Shown piece after piece: positions 1 to 7,186 of a DNA stretch of 13,457 nt (the stretch's first letter is position 1; the number at the start of each line of letters is the position of its first letter). Source of the DNA: Lentisphaeria bacterium (lineage in GTDB: Bacteria; Verrucomicrobiota; Lentisphaeria; Victivallales; JAUVCU01); NCBI GenBank assembly GCA_030590715.1, contig JAUVCU010000012.1, positions 1-13,457 of the forward strand. Reading direction: 5' to 3'. Position numbers and translations under genes: made by a program. The notes beneath the pieces were generated by a model. That model was not told where the DNA came from. It did no database searches and worked only from the letters and a program-made list of their open reading frames with translations.

Positions 1-1276
1 ATAGGTCTGAATTAGTGATTACACCGGCGATTGCGGTAGCAGCGGCAGTAGCAGGGCTCATCAAGTGGACAGTTCCACCTTTACCCATACGACCGGCGAA
101 GTTACGGTTAGTCGTTGCAGCAGCAACTTCCCCGTCAGCAAGTACACCATTACTCATTCCAAGACAAGCACCACATGTCGGGTTTGTCACACAGAAACCG
201 GCATCCATAAACGTCTTGATGATTCCCTCAAGAAGAGCATCAGAGAAGATTTTTGGAGTAGCAGGAGAAACGATACCGCGAACGTTCGCGCTGATGTGTT
301 TCCCTTCAAGAACTTTAGCAGCTTCGCGCAGGTCAGAAAGGCGACCGTTTGTGCATGAACCGATATAGATCTGGTCAACTTTTGTCCCTTCCATTTCTGA
401 AATATTTTTAACCATATCAGGTTTGTATCCGAAAGTACAAACAGGCTCGATCGCATCAACGTCGATTGCAAGAACGTCATCGTATTCAGCATCTGCGTCA
501 GAGATCCATTTAGCGAAATCTTCAACAGCAGCTTCTTTTGAAGCGTAGTCGTCTTTAATGAATTCCCAAAGAAAATCAACAGTAACAGCATCAGGATAGC
601 AAACACCACAAGTACCACCAGCTTCGATAGCCATGTTACAAAGTGTCATACGCTGTTCCATATCCATGTTATCAACAACAGGACCAGTGAACTCAATCAC
701 GCGGTTAGTAGCACCGTTAACTGTAAGCTCTTTGATAACAGTAAGAATAACGTCTTTAGCGTAAACGCCTTCTTTCATTGCGCCGTTAAGCTCAACTTTG
801 ATGCTTGTTGGAGCGCGGAAAGAACACACACCTTTAAGCATTCCAACTTCAAGGTCAGTAGTACCGACACCGGCGGCAAAAGCACCGAAAGCACCGTGAG
901 TACATGTGTGAGAGTCACCCATGATGATAGTATATCCAGGACGGACAAATCCTTTCTCAGGGAAGATTGCGTGACAAACACCGTTGTCTCCGATATCGAA
1001 GAAGTCAGCGATCTCGTTGCGGGCAGCCCATTCGCGAAGAAGTTTTCCCTGCTCGGCAGTTTTTGAATCTTTTGCAGGAGTTACGTGGTCGATAACCGCT
1101 TTGATTTTTGTATTGTCAAAAACACGGTCTTTTCCGCGCGCCATAAGGTCTGTAATAGCGATCGGCGTTGTAATTTCATGACAGAATACTGCGTCCAGAC
1201 GCAATACATTTGTTCCTTCGAACGGCTTGTCTACCAAGTGCGCATCGAAGATTTTCTCGGTAATTGTCTTACCCAT
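1..1276 (-). CDS. leuC: 3-isopropylmalate dehydratase large subunit, LeuC (C-terminal end off the window)
   Basis: Aconitase-superfamily enzyme that, with the small subunit LeuD, isomerises 2-isopropylmalate to 3-isopropylmalate in leucine biosynthesis in the cytoplasm. The frame is open for 425 codons to the window edge. It starts MGKTITEKIFDAH and shows the substrate motif GDSHTCTHGAFGAF and the three [4Fe-4S] cysteines: C308 in GSCTNGR and C368/C371 in PTCGACLG. The length and the late motif NRNFAGRMG match the roughly 420-aa LeuC/HacA (type 2) group, so only a few residues should be missing. The start ATG (1276-1274) has AGGAG six bases upstream. Codons are strongly biased to GCT, GGT and CGC forms, suggesting high expression. 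leuD is expected just beyond the left edge but cannot be seen. The main alternative is a homoaconitase or other HACN-family paralogue, which sequence motifs alone do not exclude. Confidence 0.95.
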   Translation of the reverse strand, partial: MGKTITEKIFDAHLVDKPFEGTNVLRLDAVFCHEITTPIAITDLMARGKDRVFDNTKIKAVIDHVTPAKDSKTAEQGKLLREWAARNEIADFFDIGDNGVCHAIFPEKGFVRPGYTIIMGDSHTCTHGAFGAFAAGVGTTDLEVGMLKGVCSFRAPTSIKVELNGAMKEGVYAKDVILTVIKELTVNGATNRVIEFTGPVVDNMDMEQRMTLCNMAIEAGGTCGVCYPDAVTVDFLWEFIKDDYASKEAAVEDFAKWISDADAEYDDVLAIDVDAIEPVCTFGYKPDMVKNISEMEGTKVDQIYIGSCTNGRLSDLREAAKVLEGKHISANVRGIVSPATPKIFSDALLEGIIKTFMDAGFCVTNPTCGACLGMSNGVLADGEVAAATTNRNFAGRMGKGGTVHLMSPATAAATAIAGVITNSDL

Positions 1277-1366
1277 TTTACTCTCCTCTGTTGACGATCA
1301 ATGCTCAAAAATAATTACTATTTTTGCGATTGTTCACCGCCAATTCTGTATTTTTAATTTGAACTT

Positions 1367-1395
1367 AATATAAGTAATTTGTGTCGAGCCGGCAA
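1367..1395 (-). promoter_or_regulatory. Probable sigma70-type promoter of leuC
   Basis: Read on the minus strand, TTGCCG (1395-1390) is followed by a 17-base spacer and TATATT (1372-1367). Transcription would begin near 1360, leaving a leader of about 84 nt before leuC. The leader contains no ATG-started leader peptide and no leucine codon run, so classical leucine attenuation is not visible. Confidence 0.55.
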
Positions 1396-1815
1396 TTCAG
1401 CTCAGAAACAAGCAGTTATGAAGATATATCAACAACGCTCATCTCTATAAACAACAAGGTTCGTAAGTTACCCTAAACAGATATATTTTCAACGACTTAT
1501 GACTACCTAATTCTCTGAATTAAACGTATAAGTTTGGGGATGTTTACTTAAATCTTTTAAGTTGATTAGCAAACAAACGTTATTCGAGTGCTGTTAGTTT
1601 GTGCACCGACTCGAACAAGAAACTGAGTTTACTATGGGGATAAGGTCGTTAGAGAAAGTGAAATTTCAGAATAGTGCTCCTTCAGAGCACAAATAGGTAA
1701 ATAAAACAACTTGAGGCTGAAGCCTCAGGCTATGAGATTGTGCCATGGCATCATTATTACGCAATGATAAAATTAATGAAGAGATGCTACATATGGAATG
1801 GGTACAAATAAAACT
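1396..1815. other. Non-coding gap between leuC and the next gene; small hairpins only
   Basis: I see no convincing gene on either strand. Structures visible: a 7-bp inverted repeat TTCGAGT (1583-1589) / ACTCGAA (1609-1615); a 6-bp hairpin GTGCTC (1674-1679) / GAGCAC (1685-1690) with loop CTTCA; a 10-bp palindrome TGCCATGGCA (1741-1750); and ATCATT (1750-1755) / AATGAT (1763-1768). These could be a small RNA, terminators or the remains of a lost gene. None is strong enough for a specific call. Confidence 0.4.
1696..1727 (-). terminator. Weak hairpin terminator candidate after the two-TM gene
   Basis: On the minus strand TGAGGCT and AGCCTCA (1727-1721 and 1718-1712) form a tight stem, realistically about 5 bp with a 6-nt loop. 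It is followed by a broken U-tract (AGTTGTTTTATTT). It lies about 90 bp after the stop of the 1816-2193 gene. The imperfect U-tract keeps confidence low. Confidence 0.3.
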
Positions 1816-2193
1816 TTAATCGACCATACTGGTCATACAACCTTCGCGTTTTCCGCCTTCCAGAAGCATAGACAGGCCGTCGAACGCGCGCCACCCGCTG
1901 ACCAAAGCGCCTAGGACAAAAAGAGCGATTACTTTTATCGGAAAAATGCCAAAGAAAACCAGAGCAAGTATAGCACATCCCACAAACGCGGCGGACCACT
2001 TGATCAGTTTCGACATTCCATTTGACCTGATCTCACTTGCACGTTCTGCATACAGATCATTCAACATCTGATCAATTTCAAAGTCCATAAGATCTGTAGT
2101 TTCAAGAAATTTGCGAACGTCTTCTTTTGGCTCTCCCCACATGATTTTTGCGCGCGCATCATAAAAAACACCATCCTGGTTGTAACTCGTCAT
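1816..2193 (-). CDS. Small two-TM inner-membrane protein of unknown function
   Basis: 125 aa, not assigned to a named family. The N-terminal 60 residues are soluble and charged, with a conserved-looking pattern RAKIMWGE (14-21), then a helical stretch ending DLYAERASEIRSNG (46-59). Two hydrophobic segments follow at about 66-83 and 87-106, separated by a short turn with a proline. The C-terminus is short and polar (GGKREGC). This layout, a cytosolic helical head and two membrane helices, is common in small uncharacterised membrane proteins; no catalytic motif is visible. The ATG at 2193 is preceded by AAGG at SD distance and by a TTGACA promoter element. The gene stands alone: its neighbours on the same strand are more than 250 bp away on both sides. 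Confidence 0.7.
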   Translation of the reverse strand: MTSYNQDGVFYDARAKIMWGEPKEDVRKFLETTDLMDFEIDQMLNDLYAERASEIRSNGMSKLIKWSAAFVGCAILALVFFGIFPIKVIALFVLGALVSGWRAFDGLSMLLEGGKREGCMTSMVD

Positions 2194-2239
2194 TATTTTA
2201 CCTTACTAAAAAAATTATCCTGCATGGTTTATTTAATTG

Positions 2240-2292
2240 AAATAAGAGTTCCAATTAACAATTGTCAAAACAATAGTACTTAAAATACTATT
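2240..2292 (-). promoter_or_regulatory. Candidate promoter with flanking inverted repeats, two-TM gene
   Basis: A perfect TTGACA (-35, minus strand, 2268-2263) lies 17 bases before a poor -10, TTATTT (2245-2240). Inside the spacer is the dyad CAATT-AAC-AATTG (2252-2264). Just upstream is a perfect 7-bp inverted repeat, AATAGTA (2272-2278) / TACTATT (2286-2292), with a 7-nt loop. The dyads could be operator half-sites; that is inference from position only. Confidence 0.35.
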
Positions 2293-2320
2293 CAAAAGAG
2301 TAGAGGATTAAAATCGGGAT

Positions 2321-2367
2321 AAAAAAAGTCCTGCGAGGTGGGTGTTATACCAGCTGCAGGATTTTTT
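2321..2367 (-). terminator. Bidirectional hairpin terminator
   Basis: TCCTGC (2329-2334) pairs with GCAGGA (2356-2361). The stem is extended by A-runs on the left pairing with T-runs on the right, around a 21-nt loop. On the minus strand the stem is followed by seven T, on the plus strand by six. It most likely ends the minus-strand transcript of the 2451-2915 gene. Confidence 0.7.
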
Positions 2368-2450
2368 GAGTTACGTGAAAATTCAATCTTTGAAGCGATA
2401 AATGTGGGACGTCAAATATATTCAAAATAAGGCTTAAGACCATTGATCAC

Positions 2451-2915
2451 CTAGGCCGAAAGAAGGCGTTGGCGGATAAGGCGCTCGGCACATTGAACCG
2501 GAGACAGCATTTGTGATTCGCCGGCTGCGACAAATTCGATCTCTTCACTGAACATATTGCGATGCCCGAGAGTTGTTAACGAGTAGTTTACCGCAATAAA
2601 ATAATCGTTGAATACAATATTTGCTTTGAGCGGTTGTGCTCCAAAGAGTTCAAAAATAGACGCCCGCACATCCATATTGGTCACCACATGCCCCGCAATT
2701 CTTGCCATGCTTTGACGAAGTTCTATTTTTGAAGTGCATTGAAGTAGAGAACAGAACATGCCCGTAGCGGCAATTGACTCATCCGGTTGAGGATTGTTAT
2801 TATGCCAATTTGGAAAAAGCGTACTTCTGATATCATTGAAAAAGAACTCTTCGAATTGTTCTGGCGTTTCAGCTGCGATCTCATTCATCCATGCAAAAAT
2901 TGTCATTGTGTCCAT
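2451..2915 (-). CDS. Hypothetical soluble protein, 154 aa
   Basis: No family recognised. There is no signal peptide or membrane segment. The N-terminal half is acidic and aromatic (ETPEQFEEFFFNDIR, 16-30), followed by an Asn/Pro-rich linker (NWHNNNPQPDES, 36-47). The middle looks helical (ELRQSMARIAGHVV). The C-terminal half alternates beta-like stretches (NIVFNDYFIAVNYSL, 99-113) and ends in a basic helix (AERLIRQRLL). Three cysteines are scattered without a metal motif. The start at 2915 is chosen because AGGAGA lies 7-8 bases upstream; a second ATG three codons in has no such site. A strong hairpin terminator follows the gene, so it is probably a single-gene transcript. Confidence 0.65.
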   Translation of the reverse strand: MDTMTIFAWMNEIAAETPEQFEEFFFNDIRSTLFPNWHNNNPQPDESIAATGMFCSLLQCTSKIELRQSMARIAGHVVTNMDVRASIFELFGAQPLKANIVFNDYFIAVNYSLTTLGHRNMFSEEIEFVAAGESQMLSPVQCAERLIRQRLLSA

Positions 2916-3022
2916 AATATTCTCCTTGGTTAGTTGTTACTAATCAACTTAACAAAGGCAATTGGACATTTTATGACCAGGCCAAAACCAGATAAAAAGA
3001 AATCATGAAAAATCATTACAAA

Positions 3023-3652
3023 TCAGACAGCTTCACTTCGGATTTTCTCCAGCAGATCAATCATTTTCTCTCTAACGATCTGGAGCCTTTTTGTGTGATA
3101 GATAATCTCATCATCCAAATCATCCTGGAATTCAGCTATTTTTTTCACTTCCGCCAACAGTTCATTTATGATCCCGGCAATTCTTTTACAGAGAGCAATT
3201 CTCAAAGCACTAGGAACTTGTTCCGGCCCGATCTGCAATACATCTGAAACGCGGGAAAGCAGTTTCCCATAGAAACAAACAACCCGCATCCCCTGGATCA
3301 TATTTTCCGGCACAAGTTTTGAAGCCAGTATAATAGCCCATTTAGAAGCCATTTTCTCAACCATAAGAAAAATGAATGCATTGTCTTTTTTACGCCATTC
3401 GTTACTGAAGAATTCTTCGTCCAGCTCTTCATCGGTTTCGGACATAGCAAAGTCTTCTTCGGCAAGATTTATATTCAGTGGAACAGGCTTAGAGTGGTTC
3501 TGAAGACTTTTGATAATAATTGACTCTTCATGAGGAAGATCGATAAACTTGGACAGCTCATCCATATAGGCATTAACACGCTCATCATCTTTGCGGATCT
3601 CACGCTCCCAATCAAATTCATCCCAGCCTTTCGTTCTATCATACCTACTCAT
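3023..3652 (-). CDS. Hypothetical acidic helical protein, 209 aa
   Basis: No family recognised. The N-terminus is highly charged (YDRTKGWDEFDWEREIRKDDER, split by no hydrophobic stretch) and residues 65-82 are very acidic (DEELDEEFF). A moderately hydrophobic helical middle (about 92-140) carries two cysteines in the region C126-C155. The C-terminal part from about 158 on is a long amphipathic helix rich in Leu/Ile/Lys/Glu (heptad-like, likely coiled coil), ending KIRSEAV. No signal peptide or clear membrane helix. It looks like a scaffold or partner protein rather than an enzyme, but that is inference. ATG 3652 has GAGGAA about 7 bases upstream. Its upstream region, shared with a diverging gene remnant, holds a 17-bp palindrome. 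Confidence 0.65.
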   Translation of the reverse strand: MSRYDRTKGWDEFDWEREIRKDDERVNAYMDELSKFIDLPHEESIIIKSLQNHSKPVPLNINLAEEDFAMSETDEELDEEFFSNEWRKKDNAFIFLMVEKMASKWAIILASKLVPENMIQGMRVVCFYGKLLSRVSDVLQIGPEQVPSALRIALCKRIAGIINELLAEVKKIAEFQDDLDDEIIYHTKRLQIVREKMIDLLEKIRSEAV

Positions 3653-3683
3653 CGGCAGTTCCTCGCACGTGTTAATTATCTGA

Positions 3684-3700
3684 TATTTATCATAAATATA
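3684..3700. promoter_or_regulatory. 17-bp perfect palindrome in a divergent upstream region
   Basis: ATATTTAT (3684-3691) and ATAAATAT (3693-3700) are exact reverse complements around a single C. The site lies 32-48 bp before the start of the 3023-3652 gene, where an operator would sit. AT-rich palindromes also arise by chance, so this is only a candidate operator. Confidence 0.35.
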
Positions 3701-3850
3701 GCCCCGTAGATTTTTTTTTGAATTATCGGTCAGAAAATAGGCTGAAATAGATAGAATAATGCTCGGACACAGATATTTGAAATTAGATTAGTTTATGATT
3801 TAGTAATTTCACCTGCAGTTCATGGTTAGAAATAAACCTATTTCAAAGGG

Positions 3851-4390
3851 ATGTTTGTAGTAATGAATTACCAAGGGCACGCACTTCACAAGAAGTTCAA
3901 AAGAGGCCGGCGCAGCGGTATCATTGAAGTCGATGAATCTTACCTGACATACACAAATAACGATGAGTCGATAGCATTTCCTTTATCCTATCTCGAAATG
4001 ACAAAAGGTGGGTCGGGAAACAGACTTATCTATTTCAACCATCCTGACTTTCCCGAATGGTCTTTTTACAGCTCCGACAAAAAGATCCTCAAAATTTTTT
4101 ATCTTACTACCAACAGACGAAGTTCAAATTCAAGCAAGCAGCTCAGAAGAAACTTTACGGTTCAAAAAATATATTTATCGAGTGCGCTCGTCTTATTTTT
4201 GACAGCGATAATACGAGGAAGTTTCCGGCGTCATTGCTCATAAAATAAGCCTTGTTGTACAGAGACATCATATCCGCGGATTGGTAAAAAAGGGGGACTG
4301 TTTCTAATTCTACAAAGTTTATTCGGAGATTCTACCGCTCTCCTTCAATCTACAGTCGACATCGGTTCATCACTTACAGAGTACACTGCA
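3851..4390 (+). pseudogene. Decayed M48-family zinc metallopeptidase
   Basis: Remnant of a membrane-linked M48 (Ste24/HtpX-type) peptidase. Frame 1 (3851 to about 4097) gives an N-terminal domain typical of one M48 subgroup, ending NRLIYFNHPDFPEWSFYSSD. A shift near 4092-4100 moves the reading to NFLSYYQQTKFKFKQ and then NIFIECARLIFDSDNT. A one-base loss near 4213-4216 leads to EEVSGVIAHKISLVVQRHH. A shift in the A6G5 run (4286-4296) gives GLFLILQSLFGDST. The last pieces match the M48 pattern of HExxH followed by RHH and a GD helix. The motif itself reads HKISL, so the catalytic Glu and second His are gone. The membrane helix and about 100 residues before the active site are also missing, as is the C-terminal half. 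Family assignment rests on motif recognition, without an alignment. It cannot encode an active peptidase. Confidence 0.75.
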
Positions 4391-4861
4391 GAAAATGGTG
4401 ATGGAGAGATATCAATTTTCCCTCCGGCTCCAGGAGATATTCGACATGTACATCTTGAAAACGAAACGATTTATCTCCAGAATCCCGCTTATGTAGCCTC
4501 GACCCCGGAAGTTAATACAGAAACAAAATGGCAGGGTTTTACAAAGGGATTCTTTTCCGGAGAAAACCTGTTTCTGATCCGCTGTTCCGGGACAGGGGAT
4601 CTGTGGTTTAACAGCTATGGGGGAATAATAGAAGTAGACGTTGACGGGGACTATGTAGTAGATACAGGGCACATTGTCGCGTTCACAGAAAACCTTGAAT
4701 ACACCGTAAGGCCGGTTGGCGGCGACAAGTCTTTATTCCTATCCAAAGAAGGATTGGTCTACCATTTCAAAGGTACGGGAAGAGTCTGGATCCAGACAAG
4801 ACAAGTTCCTGCATTTACGTCGTGGGCATGGCCATTTAGACCAGTGAAAAGTAAGAACTAG
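4391..4861 (+). pseudogene. C-terminal fragment of an AIM24-family (TIGR00266-like) protein
   Basis: About 155 codons in one open frame ending at TAG 4859-4861. The fragment starts near GDGEISIFPPAPGDI and continues with KWQGFTKGFFSGENLF, GTGDLWFNSYGGIIEV, DYVVDTGHIVAFTENLEY and GTGRVWIQTR. These are the Gly-rich beta-barrel repeats of the AIM24/TIGR00266 family, whose bacterial role is unknown. Family members are about 220-260 aa, so roughly the first 100 residues are absent. No start codon with an SD site opens the fragment; upstream in the same frame comes M48-derived sequence. The simplest reading is a deletion that removed the end of the M48 gene and the beginning of a neighbouring AIM24 gene. 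The remaining beta repeats are well preserved, so the loss may be recent. Confidence 0.75.
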
Positions 4862-4878
4862 ATAAAAGATAATAAATG

Positions 4879-4909
4879 ACAGTCTGTGTGTATATCTCAC
4901 ACGGGCTGT
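4879..4909. terminator. Bidirectional terminator between converging units
   Basis: A 12-bp stem (4879-4890 with 4898-4909, including two or three G-U pairs in RNA) has a 7-nt loop TATATCT. A short T-rich stretch follows on the plus strand and an AT-rich one on the minus strand. It sits between the AIM24 remnant and the end of ftsI, ending both transcripts. Confidence 0.65.
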
Positions 4910-4912
4910 TAT

Positions 4913-6682
4913 TTAATCTTCATTCTCATAGAAGTAGTCAGGCTGGACATTGTAATACTTCAGAACTCTCTCCGAAATATTCTTGAACGTAGGCCCGGCA
5001 ACCGTTCCTCCCCAATGTCTTTTCTGAGGTTCGTCTGCCATTACCAGAAGCACAAATTTAGGACGATCTGCCGGCACAAAACCGATAAAGCTCGCGTAGA
5101 ATTTTGTTTGAGAATATCTCCCGTTTATAATTTTTTGAGAGGTCCCAGTTTTACCAGCGGTGTAATAACCATCCATTGCAACATTCTCTGCCGTACCTCC
5201 CTTCATTGTCACCAACTTCATCATGTCGATAACTTTTTTATGGGTCCACGGATTATTATACAACTTAACTTTTGGTCCATAAGGGATCTTTTCAAATTCC
5301 TGAGTGTTAGGGTCTTCAATCCGGTCAATAATTCTTAATTCAGGTAGATAGCCGCCATTGGCTAAAGCACAGTACGATCGAACAAGTTGAAGTGGTGTAA
5401 CATTTATCCCCTGCCCGATACACGCACGGGTCGTTTTAATAGGATACCATTTATTGTAATGCGGCAACAGTCCTCTGGTTTCTCCAGCCAGCTTAACCCC
5501 CGTCTTTTGGCCAAAACCGAAATTATACAAAGTCTCATACAGCTTTTTCTTTCCCATCTGAACAGCAATCTTAGCGGTACCGATATTACTTGAAACCTGA
5601 ATAATCTCAGAAACAGTCATTTTTTCATGTTCATGGGAATCCCTTAACTTATACTGTTTCCAATATCCGCCTTCACAATCTATTTTTGTATCGGGAGTTA
5701 CTAATCCACTATCAATAGCCTGTGCGATCACCACCGGTTTCATAGTCGAACCGGGCTCAAAGATACTGCCCACAATCCGGTTTTTATAAAGTTCCTGCTT
5801 GTAAGTACTCCTGTCATTCGGATTGAAAGTAGGTCTTTGTGCAACAGCCAGAAGATCTCCGGTATACGGATCTGCCATAATAGCAAATGCGGCTTTAGGA
5901 GTCCATTCAGCCATCAATTTATCCAGTTCTTCCTCGACAATTGCCTGAACGGGTTCTTCAACGGTCAGATAAACATTGTTTCCGTTTTCAATATTTTCAG
6001 TTTTAGAAATACCGTATGAGAAAGGAACGCCTGCGCTTGAGCGCTCATACTGCTGTTTGAACCCCTTTGACGACATGCTTTCATCAAGCTTGCTTTCAAT
6101 TCCGGTTACACCGCTTGCTTCACTGTTTGTAAACCCGAGAATATTTGAGAGAAGTTCATCCTTAGGATAATACCGTTTAAATTCCTCTCGAAACGTTAAA
6201 GCGTATCGGGAAAGTCCAAACTGCTTGGTTTCCAGTTCCATCTGCTGCGACAGCTCAAACTCAACATTTCGGGCTATAAAAGCATAATGATCGTCAATAA
6301 CTTTCCCGGCGCTATTTATCGCCTTCTTATTCATAAGATCCCTGACCAATCGAGATCTCTTCTCTTCACTGAAGTTCAGCTTTTCTTTAAAATAATCCGC
6401 TATTTTGACTGCCATAGCACGGCTTGGAATGAATTGTGGGTCCGCATAGATCTCTTTTACAGGAATATTACCAATAAGAACATTGCCTTTGCGGTCGTAG
6501 ATCTGACCTCGCTTCCCCTTAACTGTTGTGTGCCTAGTATAGGTTCTCTTGGCTTTCGCGCTTAACTCTTCGTGGCGGACAATCTGTACAGTGTGAAGAT
6601 GCCAGGTCAAATAACAGGCTGCCATACATACAAGTATGAAGACTACTTTTATTCGTGCGGCAATATTACTGTGTCTTGTCAA
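4913..6682 (-). CDS. ftsI: Division-type class B penicillin-binding protein (FtsI/PBP3-like transpeptidase)
   Basis: 589-aa bitopic inner-membrane peptidoglycan DD-transpeptidase that cross-links septal wall with FtsW. A short basic N-terminus and a membrane anchor (about 11-29) are followed by the pedestal domain, opening with RGQIYDRKGNVL (58-69). The transpeptidase domain carries all three active-site motifs: S312-T-M-K315, S364-S-N366 and K511-T-G513. The start is TTG at 6682-6680. No ATG or GTG lies upstream before an in-frame stop, and only a weak AAG precedes it as SD. The basic tail plus membrane helix supports this start over a Met at residue 20. It follows ftsL, as expected in the division cluster, but a hairpin with a U-tract lies between them. 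No PASTA domain. SpoVD/PBP2-like naming would also be possible; location favours ftsI. Confidence 0.93.
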   Translation of the reverse strand: MTRHSNIAARIKVVFILVCMAACYLTWHLHTVQIVRHEELSAKAKRTYTRHTTVKGKRGQIYDRKGNVLIGNIPVKEIYADPQFIPSRAMAVKIADYFKEKLNFSEEKRSRLVRDLMNKKAINSAGKVIDDHYAFIARNVEFELSQQMELETKQFGLSRYALTFREEFKRYYPKDELLSNILGFTNSEASGVTGIESKLDESMSSKGFKQQYERSSAGVPFSYGISKTENIENGNNVYLTVEEPVQAIVEEELDKLMAEWTPKAAFAIMADPYTGDLLAVAQRPTFNPNDRSTYKQELYKNRIVGSIFEPGSTMKPVVIAQAIDSGLVTPDTKIDCEGGYWKQYKLRDSHEHEKMTVSEIIQVSSNIGTAKIAVQMGKKKLYETLYNFGFGQKTGVKLAGETRGLLPHYNKWYPIKTTRACIGQGINVTPLQLVRSYCALANGGYLPELRIIDRIEDPNTQEFEKIPYGPKVKLYNNPWTHKKVIDMMKLVTMKGGTAENVAMDGYYTAGKTGTSQKIINGRYSQTKFYASFIGFVPADRPKFVLLVMADEPQKRHWGGTVAGPTFKNISERVLKYYNVQPDYFYENED

Positions 6683-6701
6683 TTTATTACTTGGATTTAA
6701 G

Positions 6702-6760
6702 AGGATAAAAAGAAAATATCAAAATAGCATTCGCCAAAAAGCCAAATGCTATTTTGATAT
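6702..6760 (-). terminator. Strong hairpin plus U-tract between ftsL and ftsI
   Basis: Arms 6716-6731 and 6745-6760 are perfect 16-bp reverse complements with a 13-nt loop. On the minus strand they are followed at once by TTTTCTTTTT. This has the form of a Rho-independent terminator or attenuator, placed 10 bases after the ftsL stop and ending 20-odd bases before the ftsI start. The arms are AT-rich, so efficiency may be partial. Confidence 0.7.
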
Positions 6761-6770
6761 AAAAAAGGGC

Positions 6771-7175
6771 TTATCGTAAAGCTACGCGCTGACCGGATGT
6801 AGCCGATACAGATGCATAACCTTTTGTGTCTGAGTTCAAGAACCTCACCTGGTTTGGCGATGGCTCTCTCAAAGCAAGATCAAACTTCTTGATGTTGCGC
6901 TGAATCTCTTTATGGCTCATCTGACTCTGAGCCTTCATTTTAAGAAACGTGGCTTCACTCTCAAGTCTTTTGATTTTAGAGCTCGTTTCACTCATATGCT
7001 CAGCAAGTTCCTGCGCTTTAGCACTGTATTCAATCGACTTATTAACCACCGCAAAAACGGCAATGATAAAAGCCAGAAGTGTTACAATTGAGTAAGCGAC
7101 AGGATTTTTTTTTGATTGTCTAGACGAACCGCGTCCATTTCTAACTCTCGGACTCCCATGTGTATGGATTCTCAT
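6771..7175 (-). CDS. ftsL: FtsL-like division protein (TM plus coiled coil)
   Basis: 134 aa with FtsL topology: a basic cytoplasmic N-terminus of about 24 residues, one membrane helix (25-44, PVAYSIVTLLAFIIAVFAVV) and a periplasmic helical stretch (about 47-98) with heptad spacing of Leu/Ile/Met. A loose C-terminal tail follows. FtsL bridges FtsB/FtsQ and the FtsWI synthase at the septum. Sequence conservation in this family is very low, so the call rests mainly on topology and on its place between rsmH and ftsI. It starts 11 nt after the rsmH stop; its AGGAGA SD overlaps that stop region, indicating translational coupling. The tail is longer than in E. coli FtsL and has no leucine-zipper regularity. 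A generic small membrane protein is the alternative. Confidence 0.75.
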   Translation of the reverse strand: MRIHTHGSPRVRNGRGSSRQSKKNPVAYSIVTLLAFIIAVFAVVNKSIEYSAKAQELAEHMSETSSKIKRLESEATFLKMKAQSQMSHKEIQRNIKKFDLALREPSPNQVRFLNSDTKGYASVSATSGQRVALR

Positions 7176-7186
7176 AATCTCTCCTG

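Noticed and set aside
187..1294. Several open frames antisense or out of frame with leuC (up to 143 aa)
   Set aside because: They overlap the clearly coding leuC frame, have low-complexity Leu/Ser-rich products and lack SD sites.
1277..1366. Leucine attenuator leader peptide or T-box upstream of leuC
   Set aside because: The leader has no ATG, no leucine codon run and no terminator/antiterminator pair.
1787..1999. 70-aa minus-strand frame overlapping the two-TM gene
   Set aside because: It lies out of frame inside a better supported gene; Arg/Cys-rich shadow translation.
4412..4672. 86-aa minus-strand frame opposite the AIM24 fragment
   Set aside because: The plus strand carries recognisable AIM24 repeats over the same bases.
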